Origin: Immundisolibacter cernigliae
Lineage (GTDB): Bacteria; Pseudomonadota; Gammaproteobacteria; Immundisolibacterales; Immundisolibacteraceae
DNA length: 64,000 bases
NCBI RefSeq assembly: GCF_001697225.1
Contig: NZ_CP014671.1
Location: 3,179,538-3,243,537 of the forward strand
Direction of reading: 5' to 3'
Position 1 is the stretch's first letter; the number at the start of each line of letters is the position of its first letter. This document shows, piece by piece, positions 47,510 to 58,823 of this stretch. The notes under the pieces were generated by a model, which saw only the letters and a list, made by a program, of their open reading frames with translations, was not told the origin of the DNA and ran no database searches. Both the position numbers and the translations under genes were made by a program.

Positions 47510-47586
47510 GGATTCGAACCCACGTGGAGCTTACGCCCCCAACGGATTTCGAGTCCGCGCCGGTATGGCCACTTCGGTACCTCTCC
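47496..47586 (-). tRNA. tRNA-Ser(CGA)
   Basis: The minus strand gives acceptor GGAGAGG pairing with CCTCTCC, anticodon loop CTCGAAA with anticodon CGA, a long class II variable arm (GGGGGCGTAAGCTCC), T-arm GTGGGTTCGAATCCCAC, discriminator G and encoded CCA (47496-47498). The structure is complete, so it should be functional. Its 3' end is the proximal att copy of the mobile island. Confidence 0.95.
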
Positions 47587-47611
47587 GCAGGATGGCCGCT
47601 TGGCCTGAGGT

Positions 47612-49144
47612 TTGCCGTGGAGCGCGCCTAATATACCATCCGCCCCCCGCGCCGATGGCGGTTTTCGACACACCGAAACCGCCGCGCTGCCTGTCGAGGA
47701 CTCAGCCCTGCGATATGGACTCCCCGAGTGGTGGGGTGCCAGTCTGGTGGCGGCCCTGCTGCTGATGCTTCTGCACTGGCCGGATCTGGCGCAGCGCTAC
47801 CCGCAGCCGTCCCGGCTCGAGCGCGTGCAGCGATCCGGAAACCTGCGTGCCGCGGTGCCGGTAGATCCCGGCATTGATCACGCCGCGTTTCAGGATATGC
47901 ACCACGCGTTGCTGCGCGAGTTCGCGAACCGGCTGGATGTGACCGTCAGCCTGGTCGAGGCCGAATCGCAGGCCGCGCTACTGGATATGCTGGCAGGCGA
48001 CGAGGTGGATATCGCCGTTCCCGGACGGCCCTTGCCGGAGCCCTTGCCCGGCCATTTGCGCGCGGCTCCGGGATATGCCGACAGTCAAACGCACGTCGTG
48101 TGCAACGGCGCCACCCGTTTGCCGGCGGGTGTGGGGGAGGGCGCCGCGCTGCGGCAGATTCTCATCTCCGGCAGCGACGGCTATGTCTCGCGTCTGTATC
48201 GGGCCGGCGTGCGCCGGATCCGCCTCGCGCCGATCGCGCCCATGGGCACCGTGGCGTTGCTCGAGCGCGTGTCGGCGGGGGACATTCCCTGCACGCTGGC
48301 GCAGCGCGATGAAGCGGCGCGGGCACGACAGCGCCTGCCGACGCTGCGTCTGGGCGAGGCGGTTGGGCCACCGGGGCAGATTGCCTGGGTGCTGCGCAAC
48401 ACCCGCGACGATTCGCTGTCGCGGCAGGTGGACCGGTTTTTCCTCAAGGCCCGCAAGAGTGGACTGATTGCCCAACTGCGTGAACAGGACCGGGGTTTGC
48501 GCCGTCGCTTTGATGTGGTCGACCTGGATGGCTTCAGGCTGGCCCTGGCAACCAAGCTGCCGCGCTACGAGGCCGATTTCCGGCGCGCCGGAGCCGAACA
48601 CGGCATCGACTGGCGGCTGCTGGCGGCGCTCGGCTATCAGGAATCGCGCTGGAATCCGCGCGCCGTGTCGCCGCGCGGCGCAGGTGGTCTGATGATGCTC
48701 ACGGCCACCACCGCCCGCGGCCTGGGCGCGGGAGATCGTTTTGATGCGCGCTATTCGATCGATAGCGGAGCTCGCTATCTGGCCCGTTTGCGAGCCGATC
48801 TTGGCCATTCGGTGCCGGAACCGGACCGTACCTGGCTGACGCTGGCCGCCTACAACCAGGGGCCGGGCGGTCTGGCCCGTGCGCGTCGGGCAGTAGTGGC
48901 ACAGGGTGGCAACCCGAACCGCTGGGCAGAGGTGCGCCGCGCCCTGCCCACGGTCCAGCGCGGCGCCCGCGGCTGGGAGCCGGTCTACCACGTCGAAAGC
49001 GTGCGTCGGTACTTTGCCCTGCTCAGTGTCGACGGAGCGCCTGATGCCCAGGTGCGCTTCGGACTCAGCCGGCGCGTCGGCCCTGCCGCAAGCGTCGGCG
49101 GCGATGCAGGGTCAGCACCGGGCCGGACACGGCGTAGCTCATGA
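47612..49144 (+). CDS. mltF: Membrane-bound lytic murein transglycosylase MltF-like
   Basis: A protein of up to 510 residues. A hydrophobic anchor (about 43-57) is followed by a periplasmic amino-acid-binding-like domain (LERVQRSGNLRAAVPVD onward) and a C-terminal goose-lysozyme-type SLT domain with LAALGYQESRWNPRAVSPRG (catalytic Glu), GGLMMLTATTARGLG and LAAYNQGPGGLARARR. It cleaves peptidoglycan to anhydromuropeptides. The start is uncertain: TTG at 47612 overlaps the tRNA promoter, while GTG at 47747 would remove the first part. Its 3' end overlaps pssA by 80 bases. Confidence 0.85.
   Translation: MPWSAPNIPSAPRADGGFRHTETAALPVEDSALRYGLPEWWGASLVAALLLMLLHWPDLAQRYPQPSRLERVQRSGNLRAAVPVDPGIDHAAFQDMHHALLREFANRLDVTVSLVEAESQAALLDMLAGDEVDIAVPGRPLPEPLPGHLRAAPGYADSQTHVVCNGATRLPAGVGEGAALRQILISGSDGYVSRLYRAGVRRIRLAPIAPMGTVALLERVSAGDIPCTLAQRDEAARARQRLPTLRLGEAVGPPGQIAWVLRNTRDDSLSRQVDRFFLKARKSGLIAQLREQDRGLRRRFDVVDLDGFRLALATKLPRYEADFRRAGAEHGIDWRLLAALGYQESRWNPRAVSPRGAGGLMMLTATTARGLGAGDRFDARYSIDSGARYLARLRADLGHSVPEPDRTWLTLAAYNQGPGGLARARRAVVAQGGNPNRWAEVRRALPTVQRGARGWEPVYHVESVRRYFALLSVDGAPDAQVRFGLSRRVGPAASVGGDAGSAPGRTRRSS
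47630..47635 (-). promoter_or_regulatory. Probable -10 of tRNA-Ser
   Basis: On the minus strand TATATT is followed by AGGCGCGC, a GC-rich discriminator typical of stringently controlled stable-RNA promoters, about 44 bases before the tRNA 5' end. The -35 region is not clear. Confidence 0.5.
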
Positions 49145-49814
49145 ACAGGCCCAGCAGCACCAGCGGCGGGTCGGTCGACACCACGGCGATGCCGATGGCA
49201 ATTAGCACCGCGGCGAAAAACGGGATCCGCCCTCGCAGGTCGAAATCCTTGAAGCTGTAGTAGCGGAAATTGCTGACCATCAGGCCGCCGCCACCAACGG
49301 CCACCAGCAGGGCCAGCGGCATGCCCGCCCAGGCCGGAAAGCCGTAGGAATGGCCGGCCCACACGGCACTGGTGACCAGCGCTGCGGCCGACGGACTGGG
49401 CAGACCCTGGAAGTATCTTTTGCCGTAGACCTGCGGCTGGGTGTTGAAGCGGGCCAGGCGCAGGGCCGCCGCTGCGGCGTAAAAGAACGCCAGCAGCCAG
49501 CCGATCTTGCCCAGGTGCTGCAGCGACCAGTCGTACACCAGCAGTGCCGGCGCCACGCCGAAGGCGACCATGTCGGACAGGGAGTCGTACTCGGCGCCAA
49601 AGTCGGTTTCGGTGCCGGTCAGGCGCGCCACCCGGCCATCGAGGCCGTCGGTGATGATGGACACGAACACCGCAATGCAGGCCGGGCCGAACTGCCCCCG
49701 TCCGGCCGCGACGATCGAATAGAAGCCGGCAAACAGGCCCAGCGTGGTGAACAGGTTCGGCAGTATGTAGATGCCGCGCCGCCGCCGGCCGCCAGGCCTT
49801 TGCTCGCCGTCCAT
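49065..49814 (-). CDS. pssA: CDP-diacylglycerol--serine O-phosphatidyltransferase
   Basis: A 249-residue membrane protein with about seven hydrophobic segments and the CDP-alcohol phosphotransferase signature DGLDGRVARLTGTETDFGAE followed by YDSLSD. It makes phosphatidylserine, precursor of phosphatidylethanolamine. The ATG at 49814 avoids overlapping ilvC; an in-frame ATG at 49865 would run into it. The ilvB-ilvN-ilvC-pssA order is seen in other gammaproteobacteria such as pseudomonads. Confidence 0.93.
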   Translation of the reverse strand: MDGEQRPGGRRRRGIYILPNLFTTLGLFAGFYSIVAAGRGQFGPACIAVFVSIITDGLDGRVARLTGTETDFGAEYDSLSDMVAFGVAPALLVYDWSLQHLGKIGWLLAFFYAAAAALRLARFNTQPQVYGKRYFQGLPSPSAAALVTSAVWAGHSYGFPAWAGMPLALLVAVGGGGLMVSNFRYYSFKDFDLRGRIPFFAAVLIAIGIAVVSTDPPLVLLGLFMSYAVSGPVLTLHRRRRLRQGRRAG

Positions 49815-49822
49815 GCGCCGGC

Positions 49823-51361
<1,539 letters not shown>

Positions 51362-51362
<1 letters not shown>

Positions 51363-53092
51363 CAGGCCAGTTCCCGGTCGCGCAGGCCCTGCTGATAGGG
51401 CGACAGGCGCATCTCGTGCTGGCCCTTGCCGGCCTCGACCATCGGATAGACGTTTTCCGAGGCGTCGGTGATGAAGTCCATGAACACCAGCCGGTCCTTC
51501 ATGGCAAACGCCTCGCGCAGGGCGCCTTCCACGTCCGCCGGGCGCTCGATGCGCATGCCGACGTGGCCGTAGGCCTCGGCCAGCTTCACGAAGTCGGGCA
51601 GGGCGTCCATGTAGGAGTGCGAGTAGCGCCCCTTGTACTGGAACTCCTGCCACTGGCGGACCATGCCCATGTAGCGGTTGTTCAGATTGACGACCTTGAC
51701 CGGCAGCTCGTACTGCTTGGCCGTTGACAGCTCCTGGATGCACATCTGGATGCTGGCGTCGCCGGTCACGCACACCACGTCGGCGTCGGGGTAGGCGATT
51801 TTCACGCCCAGTGCCGCCGGCAGGCCAAAGCCCATGGTGCCCAGGCCGCCGGAATTGATCCAGCGATTGGGCTGATTGAAACCGTAGAACTGCGCCGTCC
51901 ACATCTGGTGCTGGCCAACATCGGACGTCACGTAGGCATTGCCGCCGGTGATGCGGTGCAGGGCTTCGAGCACGGCCTGCGGCTTGATCAGCTCGCCGGT
52001 CTTGTCGTAGGCCAGGCATTGCTGCGCACGCCAGGCCTCGATGCGCGCCCACCAGGCCTTCAGCGATTCGCCATCCGGCTGCTGGTCCAGGGCTTCGATC
52101 TCGGCCAGCAAGTCTTCGAGCACCGATACCACGGTGCCGACGATGGGCACGTCGACCTTGACGTTCTTGGCGATCGAGGCCGGGTCGATGTCGACGTGGA
52201 TGATGCGCGCGTAGGGGCAGAAGCTCGCCAGCTCGCCGGTGACCCGGTCATCGAAACGGGCGCCCACGGCCAGCAGCACGTCGCACTCGTGCATGGCCAT
52301 GTTGGCCTCGATGGTGCCGTGCATGCCGAGCATCCCCAGGAACTGCCGGTCATCCGCCGGGTAAGCGCCCAGACCCATCAGCGTGTTGGTGATCGGAAAG
52401 CCCAGCCGGCGCGTGAGCTGCGTCAGCTGCGCTGAGCCCTTGCCCAGCACCACGCCGCCGCCGGTGTAGATCATCGGCCGCTTGGCCTTGACCAGCAACT
52501 GCGCTGCCTTGCGGATCTGCCCCGGATGGCCTTTCTGGACCGGGTTGTAGGAGCGCATCTCGACCGGCGGTGGGTAGGCATAGTGCGTACGGTGCGCGGT
52601 CACATCCTTGGGCACGTCCACCACCACCGGGCCGGGGCGGCCGGTGGTTGCGATGTGAAACGCCTTGCGCAAGGTCAGCGCCAGATCGGCCACATCCTTG
52701 ACCAGGAAGTTGTGCTTCACGCACGGCCGCGTAATGCCGACCGTGTCGGCCTCCTGGAAGGCATCATTACCGATCAGGTGGGTCGCCACCTGGCCGGTGA
52801 TGACCACCATCGGGATCGAGTCCATGTAAGCGGTGGCGATGCCGGTGACGGCATTGGTCGCACCCGGGCCGGAGGTGACCAGCACCACGCCCGGCTCGCC
52901 GGTGGCGCGGGCATAGCCGTCGGCGGCATGGGTGGCTGCCTGCTCGTGCCGCACCAGGATGTGCTCGACCTCCTGCTGGCCATAGAGCGCGTCGTAGATA
53001 TGCAGCACGGCGCCGCCCGGGTAGCCGAATACATGGCGCACGCCCTGATCGCGCAGGAAACGGACGATGATTTCGGCGCCGGTGAGTTCCAC
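51362..53092 (-). CDS. ilvB: Acetolactate synthase large subunit
   Basis: A 576-residue thiamine-diphosphate enzyme. The catalytic glutamate lies in [23 protein letters not shown]-binding residues in the central domain ([14 protein letters not shown]), and the ThDP motif in [14 protein letters not shown] to [12 protein letters not shown]. It condenses pyruvate to acetolactate (or acetohydroxybutyrate). It is the first gene of ilvBNC-pssA. A divergent promoter region and a leader stem-loop are upstream. Confidence 0.96.
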
Positions 53093-53125
53093 CTGCCCTC
53101 CGCGGGGGTGTGCTGGATCAAAGGG

Positions 53126-53150
53126 TTTTACGGACGGCGAGCCCGTAAAA
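53126..53150 (-). promoter_or_regulatory. Stem-loop near the 5' end of the ilvB leader
   Basis: Perfect 8-bp arms (53126-53133 and 53143-53150, TTTTACGG/CCGTAAAA) with a 9-base loop, about 34 bases before the ilvB ATG. The T-run of the minus strand lies before the stem, so it is not an intrinsic terminator; it may stabilise the transcript. Confidence 0.4.
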
Positions 53151-53161
53151 AAAGGTCGGCA

Positions 53162-53189
53162 AGGATAGCAGATTTGACCCTGCCGTCAG
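53162..53189 (-). promoter_or_regulatory. Candidate sigma-70 promoter of ilvBNC
   Basis: On the minus strand -35 CTGACG (53184-53189) and -10 TATCCT (53162-53167) are separated by 16 bases, each matching consensus at 4 of 6 positions. Confidence 0.4.
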
Positions 53190-53204
53190 CGCCGCGGCGC
53201 TGCG

Positions 53205-53234
53205 TTGTTGGCTGCGGGAGGCCGCTGCTAGAAT
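53205..53234 (+). promoter_or_regulatory. Candidate sigma-70 promoter of gltA
   Basis: -35 TTGTTG (53205-53210) and -10 TAGAAT (53229-53234) with an 18-base spacer, leaving a leader of about 110 bases before the ATG. It stands back to back with the ilvB promoter. Confidence 0.5.
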
Positions 53235-53351
53235 CGGTCTTCCGCGCTGCAGCAGTGGGCGACCGAATGGGTCCTCGGCTGCGCGTTGCGGGCCCGGGCG
53301 CTACCCGCGTGCGGGGCGCAGTCCCCTGATCACCCGACACCAGGAATCACG

Positions 53352-54644
53352 ATGGCCGACAGCGTCAAGGTCGAAATCGAAGGGCAGACATACGAATTCC
53401 CGGTCATGACCGGCTCCGAAGGGGAAAAGGCGATCGACATCAGCGATCTGCGCACCCGGACCGGTTACATCACCATGGACCCGGCGTACATGAACACCGG
53501 CGCCACGGTCAGTTCGGTCACGTTCCTGGACGGCGAGCAGGGCATCCTGCGCTATCGCGGCATTCCGATCGAGCAACTGGCCGAACAGTCGTCGTTCACG
53601 GAAACCGCCTACCTGCTGATTTACGGCCGCTTGCCGACGCGACAGGAATTGGTCGCCTTTCGTCTTCAGGTCAGTCGCCACTCGATGATCCACGAGGGTC
53701 TCAAGGAGCTGATCGACCGCTTTCCGCCGGGCGCCCACCCGATGGCCATCCTGTCGTCCGCGGTGTGCGCCATGTCGGCCTATTACCCGGAACTGGCCAA
53801 GATGGACCAGACGCCGGAAGAGGTGGAGCTGTCCATCGTGCGCCTGATCGCCAAGATCACGACGATCGCGGCCTACGCCTACAAGCAGTCCATCGGCCAC
53901 CCGCTGCTGTACCCGGACAACAGCCTCGGTTACTGCGCCAATTTTCTGCGCATGATGTTTGGCGTGCCGTGTGAGCCCTACGTGGTCGATGACGACCTGG
54001 TCAAGGCGCTGAAAGTCCTGATGATCCTGCACGCCGACCACGAGCAGAACTGTTCCACGTCCACCGTGCGTCTGGTCGGCTCCTCGCGCGCCAACCTGTT
54101 CGCAGCCGTGTCGGCCGGCATCCTCGCGCTGTGGGGGCCGCTGCATGGCGGCGCCAACCAGGAAGTGCTGGAGATGCTGGAGGAAATTCAGCGCGACGGC
54201 GGCGACGTGGCCAAGTTCGTGCTCAAGGCCAAGGATCCCAAGGATCCGTTCCGCCTCATGGGCTTCGGCCACCGCGTGTACAAGAACTACGACCCGCGCG
54301 CCACCATCATCAAGCGCACTGCCGACACCGTGCTGACCAAGCTTGGCAAGCAGGACGAGCCGCTGCTCAAGATCGCCAAGGAGCTGGAGGAAGCGGCGCG
54401 TTCGGACAGCTATTTCGTCGACCGCAAGCTGTACCCGAACGTCGATTTCTACTCCGGCATCATCTACCACGCCATGGGCATCCCGACCACCATGTTCACG
54501 GTGATGTTCGCCATTGGCCGCCTGCCGGGCTGGATCGCCCAGTGGAAGGAGATGCTGGAGCAGAAGGCCAAGATCGGTCGTCCGCGTCAGATATACGTCG
54601 GGCCGACCAAGACCGACTACGTGCCGATCGAAGCCCGCGGCTGA
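53352..54644 (+). CDS. gltA: Citrate synthase (type II)
   Basis: A 430-residue protein with the catalytic triad H265 (PLHGGANQEVLEM), H307 (GFGHRVYKNYDPR) and D365 (YPNVDFYSGI). The N-terminal GYITMDPAYMNTGATVSSVT is of the hexameric, NADH-sensitive gram-negative type. It condenses acetyl-CoA with oxaloacetate. The ATG at 53352 gives MADSVKVEIEGQTYEF; the in-frame ORF upstream was rejected. A terminator follows at 54695. Confidence 0.97.
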   Translation: MADSVKVEIEGQTYEFPVMTGSEGEKAIDISDLRTRTGYITMDPAYMNTGATVSSVTFLDGEQGILRYRGIPIEQLAEQSSFTETAYLLIYGRLPTRQELVAFRLQVSRHSMIHEGLKELIDRFPPGAHPMAILSSAVCAMSAYYPELAKMDQTPEEVELSIVRLIAKITTIAAYAYKQSIGHPLLYPDNSLGYCANFLRMMFGVPCEPYVVDDDLVKALKVLMILHADHEQNCSTSTVRLVGSSRANLFAAVSAGILALWGPLHGGANQEVLEMLEEIQRDGGDVAKFVLKAKDPKDPFRLMGFGHRVYKNYDPRATIIKRTADTVLTKLGKQDEPLLKIAKELEEAARSDSYFVDRKLYPNVDFYSGIIYHAMGIPTTMFTVMFAIGRLPGWIAQWKEMLEQKAKIGRPRQIYVGPTKTDYVPIEARG

Positions 54645-54694
54645 GCCGCCCGGGCTGCTGTCGGTCCGCCCGGCGGGCCGACCTAAATCCTGAT

Positions 54695-54715
54695 CCCGGC
54701 CGCTGGCCGGGTTTT
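54695..54715 (+). terminator. Intrinsic terminator after gltA
   Basis: CCCGGCC (54695-54701), loop GCT, GGCCGGG (54705-54711), then TTTT. A second imperfect 11-bp hairpin (54659-54681) precedes it. Confidence 0.82.
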
Positions 54716-54738
54716 CCGTATCCGAGGGGGAGCAGCGC

Positions 54739-56286
54739 TTGAGCGGCAGCATTCTTGATCGTCTGGACAGCGCGCGGGCAGCGGCCAAGCTCGGCGGCGG
54801 CGCGGATCGCATCGCCGCCCAGCACGCCAAGGGCAAGCTCACGGCCCGCGAGCGCGTCGATCTGTTGCTGGATGCCGGTTCCTTCTGCGAGCTGGACACG
54901 CTCAAGCAGCACCGCTGCCAGGATTTCGGCATGGCCGACAAGCAGTTTCCGGGTGACGGCGTGGTTACCGGGTACGGCACCATCAACGGCCGCCTGAGCT
55001 TTGTGTTCTCGCAGGATTTCACGGTCTTTGGCGGCGCCTTGTCCGAGACCCACGCCGAGAAAATCTGCAAGGTCATGGATCGGGCGGTCGAGGTCGGGGC
55101 GCCGGTGATTGGTCTTAACGACTCCGGCGGCGCACGCATCCAGGAAGGCGTGGCCTCGCTCGGCGGGTACGCGGAAATCTTCTGGCGCAACGTGCAGGCC
55201 TCCGGCGTAGTGCCGCAGCTGTCGGTCATCATGGGGCCGTGCGCCGGCGGGGCGGTGTATTCGCCGGCCATGACCGACTTCATCTTCATGGTGAAGGACA
55301 GTTCCTACATGTTCGTGACCGGGCCCAACGTGGTCAAAACGGTCACCCACGAGGACGTGACATCGGAAGACCTGGGCGGCGCCGTCACGCACACGGCCAA
55401 GTCCGGCGTGGCCGACCTGGCGCTCGAGAACGACATCGAGGCCATGGTCCAGACGCGGCGGCTGTTCGATTTCCTGCCGCTGAACAACCTGGAAACCCCG
55501 CCCAGCTACCCGTGCGACGACCCGGCCGACCGGGCCGAGCCGTCCCTGGACACGCTGGTGCCGGAAAACGCCACCCAGCCCTACGACATCAAGCAGCTGA
55601 TCCACAAGATCGTCGACCACCGCGATTTTTTCGAGATCCAGCCGGACTACGCCAAGAACATCGTCATCGGCTTTGCCCGCATGGAAGGCCGCACGGTCGG
55701 CATCGTCGCCAACAACCCCAAGGTGCTGGCCGGCGTGCTGGACATCGACTCCTCGCGCAAGGCGGCGCGCTTCGTGCGGTTCTGTGACTGCTTCAACGTG
55801 CCGCTGGTCACCCTGGTCGACGTGCCGGGTTTCCTGCCGGGCACCACCCAGGAGCGCGGCGCCATCATCAAGCACGGCGCCAAGCTGCTGTACGCCTACG
55901 CCGAGGCCACCGTGCCCAAGCTCACCGTCATCACCCGCAAGGCCTACGGCGGCGCCTACGACGTGATGAGCAGCAAGCACATCCGCGGCGACATCAACTA
56001 CGCATGGCCGACCGCCGAGATCGCCGTCATGGGCCCCAAGGGTGCGGTCGAGGTCATGTACCGGCGCCAGATCGACCAGTCGGCGGACCCGGCCGCCGAG
56101 ACCGCTCGCCTGGAGCAGGAATACCGCGAGCGCTTCGCGAACCCCTTCGTCGCTGCCGAGCGCGGCTTCATCGACGACGTGATCACGCCCAGCCGCACCC
56201 GCGAGCACCTGTGCCGGGCGCTGCGCATGCTGGCCAACAAGAGCGTGCAGCGGCCGTTCAAAAAGCACGGCAATATCCCGCTCTGA
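54739..56286 (+). CDS. pccB: Acyl-CoA (propionyl-CoA) carboxylase, carboxyltransferase beta subunit
   Basis: A 515-residue carboxyltransferase with N- and C-terminal crotonase-like halves: [20 protein letters not shown] and [16 protein letters not shown] (acyl-CoA oxyanion site), then [20 protein letters not shown] and [13 protein letters not shown]. It transfers carboxyl from biotin to propionyl-CoA. Start TTG at 54739 after GAGGGGGAGC. The neighbouring epimerase gene supports propionyl-CoA as substrate, but acetyl- or methylcrotonyl-CoA cannot be excluded. Confidence 0.9.
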   Translation: MSGSILDRLDSARAAAKLGGGADRIAAQHAKGKLTARERVDLLLDAGSFCELDTLKQHRCQDFGMADKQFPGDGVVTGYGTINGRLSFVFSQDFTVFGGALSETHAEKICKVMDRAVEVGAPVIGLNDSGGARIQEGVASLGGYAEIFWRNVQASGVVPQLSVIMGPCAGGAVYSPAMTDFIFMVKDSSYMFVTGPNVVKTVTHEDVTSEDLGGAVTHTAKSGVADLALENDIEAMVQTRRLFDFLPLNNLETPPSYPCDDPADRAEPSLDTLVPENATQPYDIKQLIHKIVDHRDFFEIQPDYAKNIVIGFARMEGRTVGIVANNPKVLAGVLDIDSSRKAARFVRFCDCFNVPLVTLVDVPGFLPGTTQERGAIIKHGAKLLYAYAEATVPKLTVITRKAYGGAYDVMSSKHIRGDINYAWPTAEIAVMGPKGAVEVMYRRQIDQSADPAAETARLEQEYRERFANPFVAAERGFIDDVITPSRTREHLCRALRMLANKSVQRPFKKHGNIPL

Positions 56287-56301
56287 GCAGTTGAAGCAAC
56301 C

Positions 56302-57807
56302 ATGCCGCTCTTCAAGAAAATCCTCATCGCAAACCGCGGCGAAATCGCCTGTCGGGTGATTCGCTCCTGCCAGCGTCTGGGCATCGCCACGGTTGCCATC
56401 CACTCCGAAGCGGACAGGAACGCGCTGCACGTGCGCATGGCGGACGAGGCCTGGCCGGTCGGGCCGGCACCCAGCGCGCAGTCCTATCTGAACGTCGAGC
56501 GCATCCTGGAAGTGATCGCCGCCTCCGGGGCACAGGCGGTGCATCCGGGCTACGGCTTTTTGTCCGAGAACGCCGAGTTCGCGCGCCGGCTGGAAGATGC
56601 CGGCGTGGTGTTCATCGGGCCGCCGCAGGGCGCCGTGCGCGCCATGGGCGACAAGATCGAGTCCAAGAAACTGGCCGTCGAAGCCGGCGTCAGCACCGTG
56701 CCCGGCTACGTCGGCATCATCGACACCCCCGACGAGGCGGTGCGCATCGCCGAGGACATCGGCTTCCCGGTCATGATCAAGGCCACCGCCGGTGGTGGCG
56801 GCAAGGGCATGCGGGTGGTGAACCGGCGCGAGGAAATGGCCGAGGGCTTTCGCGCCGCGGCCTCCGAGGCGCGCTCGAGCTTCGGCGACGACCGGGTGTT
56901 CATCGAGAAATACATCACCCGCCCGCGGCACATCGAAATCCAGGTGCTTGGCGACCGGCAGGGCAACATCGTGTACCTGGGCGAGCGCGAGTGCTCCATC
57001 CAGCGCCGTCACCAGAAGGTGATCGAGGAGGCGCCCAGTCTGTTTCTGACGCCCGAGGTGCGCCGCGCCATGGGCGAGCAGGCGGTGGCCTTGGCGCATG
57101 CCGTCGGCTATCACTCGGCCGGCACGGTGGAGTTCATCGTCGACCAGGACCGCAATTTTTACTTCCTGGAGATGAACACCCGCCTGCAGGTGGAGCATCC
57201 GGTCACGGAACTGGTGACCGGCGTCGATCTGGTCGAGCAGATGATCCGCATCGCCGCCGGTGAGCCGCTCGCCCTGCGCCAGGAAGACGTGACGCTGACC
57301 GGCTGGGCCATCGAGGCGCGCGTGTATGCCGAGGACGCGCGGCGCGGTTTTCTGCCCTCGATCGGCCGCCTCACCGATTATCGGGAACCGACCGGCCCCG
57401 GCATCCGTGTCGATTCGGGCACTTACGAGGGCGGCGAGATTTCCATGTACTACGACCCCATGATCGCCAAGCTGATCGCCTACGGCGAGGATCGCGCCCA
57501 GGCCACGGCGCGGTTGGTCGATGCGCTGGACAGCTACGACATCCGCGGCGTGACCACGAATCTGGATTTCCTGGGCAGCCTGCTGAGCCATCCGCGGTTT
57601 GCCAGCGGCGACATTTCCACCAACTTCATTGCCGAGGAGTACCCGGACGGCTACGACGAACCGACGGTCGACGCGCAGGAGCGCGAGCTGTTCGCAGTGA
57701 TCGCGGCCTACGTGCGCGCCCAGCAGGAACTGCGCGCCCGCAACGTGCACGCCGGCGATGCCGACAGCCCGTGGAAGCTGCTCAAGCGCGCCGGGCAGGG
57801 GGGCTGA
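56302..57807 (+). CDS. Acyl-CoA carboxylase, biotin carboxylase subunit
   Basis: A 501-residue ATP-grasp protein: N-terminal [20 protein letters not shown], the glycine-rich ATP loop [33 protein letters not shown] and [16 protein letters not shown]. It carboxylates biotin with bicarbonate and ATP. It ends after the biotin carboxylase domains; the biotin carrier is a separate gene 3 bases downstream, so this is a three-subunit enzyme rather than the fused PccA type. Confidence 0.92.
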   Translation: MPLFKKILIANRGEIACRVIRSCQRLGIATVAIHSEADRNALHVRMADEAWPVGPAPSAQSYLNVERILEVIAASGAQAVHPGYGFLSENAEFARRLEDAGVVFIGPPQGAVRAMGDKIESKKLAVEAGVSTVPGYVGIIDTPDEAVRIAEDIGFPVMIKATAGGGGKGMRVVNRREEMAEGFRAAASEARSSFGDDRVFIEKYITRPRHIEIQVLGDRQGNIVYLGERECSIQRRHQKVIEEAPSLFLTPEVRRAMGEQAVALAHAVGYHSAGTVEFIVDQDRNFYFLEMNTRLQVEHPVTELVTGVDLVEQMIRIAAGEPLALRQEDVTLTGWAIEARVYAEDARRGFLPSIGRLTDYREPTGPGIRVDSGTYEGGEISMYYDPMIAKLIAYGEDRAQATARLVDALDSYDIRGVTTNLDFLGSLLSHPRFASGDISTNFIAEEYPDGYDEPTVDAQERELFAVIAAYVRAQQELRARNVHAGDADSPWKLLKRAGQGG

Positions 57808-57810
57808 ACC

Positions 57811-58344
57811 GTGGCCGGGCAGGACAAGACGTTTTATGTCGCCATCCAGGGCGAATCGGTGCGCCTGGACGTGGGCGAGGTCAGCGACACCGGCGCCCAG
57901 TTCCGCATCGGCGAGCACACGCACGCCGTGCACGGCCGGTACCGGCCCGGGCAGGCGCTGCAGGAGCTCACCATCGACGGCTACCCGGTGCGTTTTCGCG
58001 TCGACCCGTCCGGCGGGCGGCTGACCATCACGCGCCGCGGCAAGCAGGTCAGCACCCGGGCGATGACCGCCCTGGAACACGACCTGTACGCGCTGATGCC
58101 GGTAAAGCAGGCTGCCGACACCTCGAACCTGGTCCTGTCGCCCATGCCGGGCAAGCTCATCGCCGTGTACGTGGAAGCCGGCCAGGCGGTCAAGGCCGGT
58201 GAAGCACTGTGCGTCATCGAGGCCATGAAGATGGAAAACGTGCTGTTTGCCGAACGCGACGGCACGGTAGTCAAGCTCGACATCAGCGCCGGCCAGACCG
58301 TGGATGCCGACCAGTTGCTGATCGAGTTCGACCGGCCGGGCTGA
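57811..58344 (+). CDS. Biotin carboxyl carrier subunit
   Basis: A 177-residue protein with a C-terminal biotinyl domain; the biotinylated lysine is K140 in VIEAMKMENVL. The N-terminal 100 residues (TFYVAIQGESVRLDVGEV, LTITRRGKQVSTRA) resemble the BT/linker region that attaches biotin carrier to carboxyltransferase in fused acyl-CoA carboxylases. GTG start at 57811. It carries carboxyl-biotin between the two upstream enzymes. Confidence 0.88.
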   Translation: MAGQDKTFYVAIQGESVRLDVGEVSDTGAQFRIGEHTHAVHGRYRPGQALQELTIDGYPVRFRVDPSGGRLTITRRGKQVSTRAMTALEHDLYALMPVKQAADTSNLVLSPMPGKLIAVYVEAGQAVKAGEALCVIEAMKMENVLFAERDGTVVKLDISAGQTVDADQLLIEFDRPG

Positions 58345-58370
58345 GGCTGGCCAAAGCCCGGAGCAAACCC

Positions 58371-58790
58371 ATGATCGGCCGCCTGAACCACATCGCCATC
58401 GCCACGCCGGACCTGCAGGCCGCCGCGCAGCGCTATCGCGACTGCCTGGCCTCGCCGGCGCAGGTGTCGGCGCCGCTGGCGCTGCCGGAACACGGCGTCA
58501 CGACCGTGTTCGTGGATACCGGCAATACCAAGCTCGAACTGCTCGAACCGCTCGGCGAGCAGTCACCCATTGCCAAATTTCTGGAAAAGAACCCGGAGGG
58601 CGGCCTGCACCACCTGTGCTTCGAGGTGCCGGACCTGGCCGTCGCCATCACCACCGTCAAGGCATCCGGCATCCGCGTGCTGGGTGAGCCGCGTATCGGC
58701 GCTCATGGTCTGCCGGTCGTGTTCCTGCACCCGAAGGATTGCGGCGGCGTTTTGATGGAGCTGGAGCAGACCTCGGCCACAGCCGGCTGA
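58371..58790 (+). CDS. mce: Methylmalonyl-CoA epimerase
   Basis: A 139-residue glyoxalase-fold (VOC) protein with tandem beta-alpha-beta modules: LNHIAIATPDL (metal His), TVFVDTGNTKLELLEPLG, GGLHHLCFEVPDL (metal His) and GVLMELEQ (metal Glu). It converts (S)- to (R)-methylmalonyl-CoA. Its place after a carboxylase operon points to propionate breakdown to succinyl-CoA; the mutase itself is not in the window. The ATG follows GGAGCAAACCC. Confidence 0.92.
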   Translation: MIGRLNHIAIATPDLQAAAQRYRDCLASPAQVSAPLALPEHGVTTVFVDTGNTKLELLEPLGEQSPIAKFLEKNPEGGLHHLCFEVPDLAVAITTVKASGIRVLGEPRIGAHGLPVVFLHPKDCGGVLMELEQTSATAG

Positions 58791-58823
58791 ACGGCTCGGC
58801 CGTGGCCGGCTGCACAGGCGGCC

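Noticed and set aside
53126..53157. Transcription attenuator or terminator before ilvB
   Set aside because: The T-run of the ilvB strand comes before the stem instead of after it, and no Ile/Val/Leu-rich leader peptide was found.
54496..58080. A 1,194-codon minus-strand ORF opposite gltA and the carboxylase genes
   Set aside because: It mirrors well-supported plus-strand genes in high-GC DNA, has low-complexity composition and no recognisable domain.
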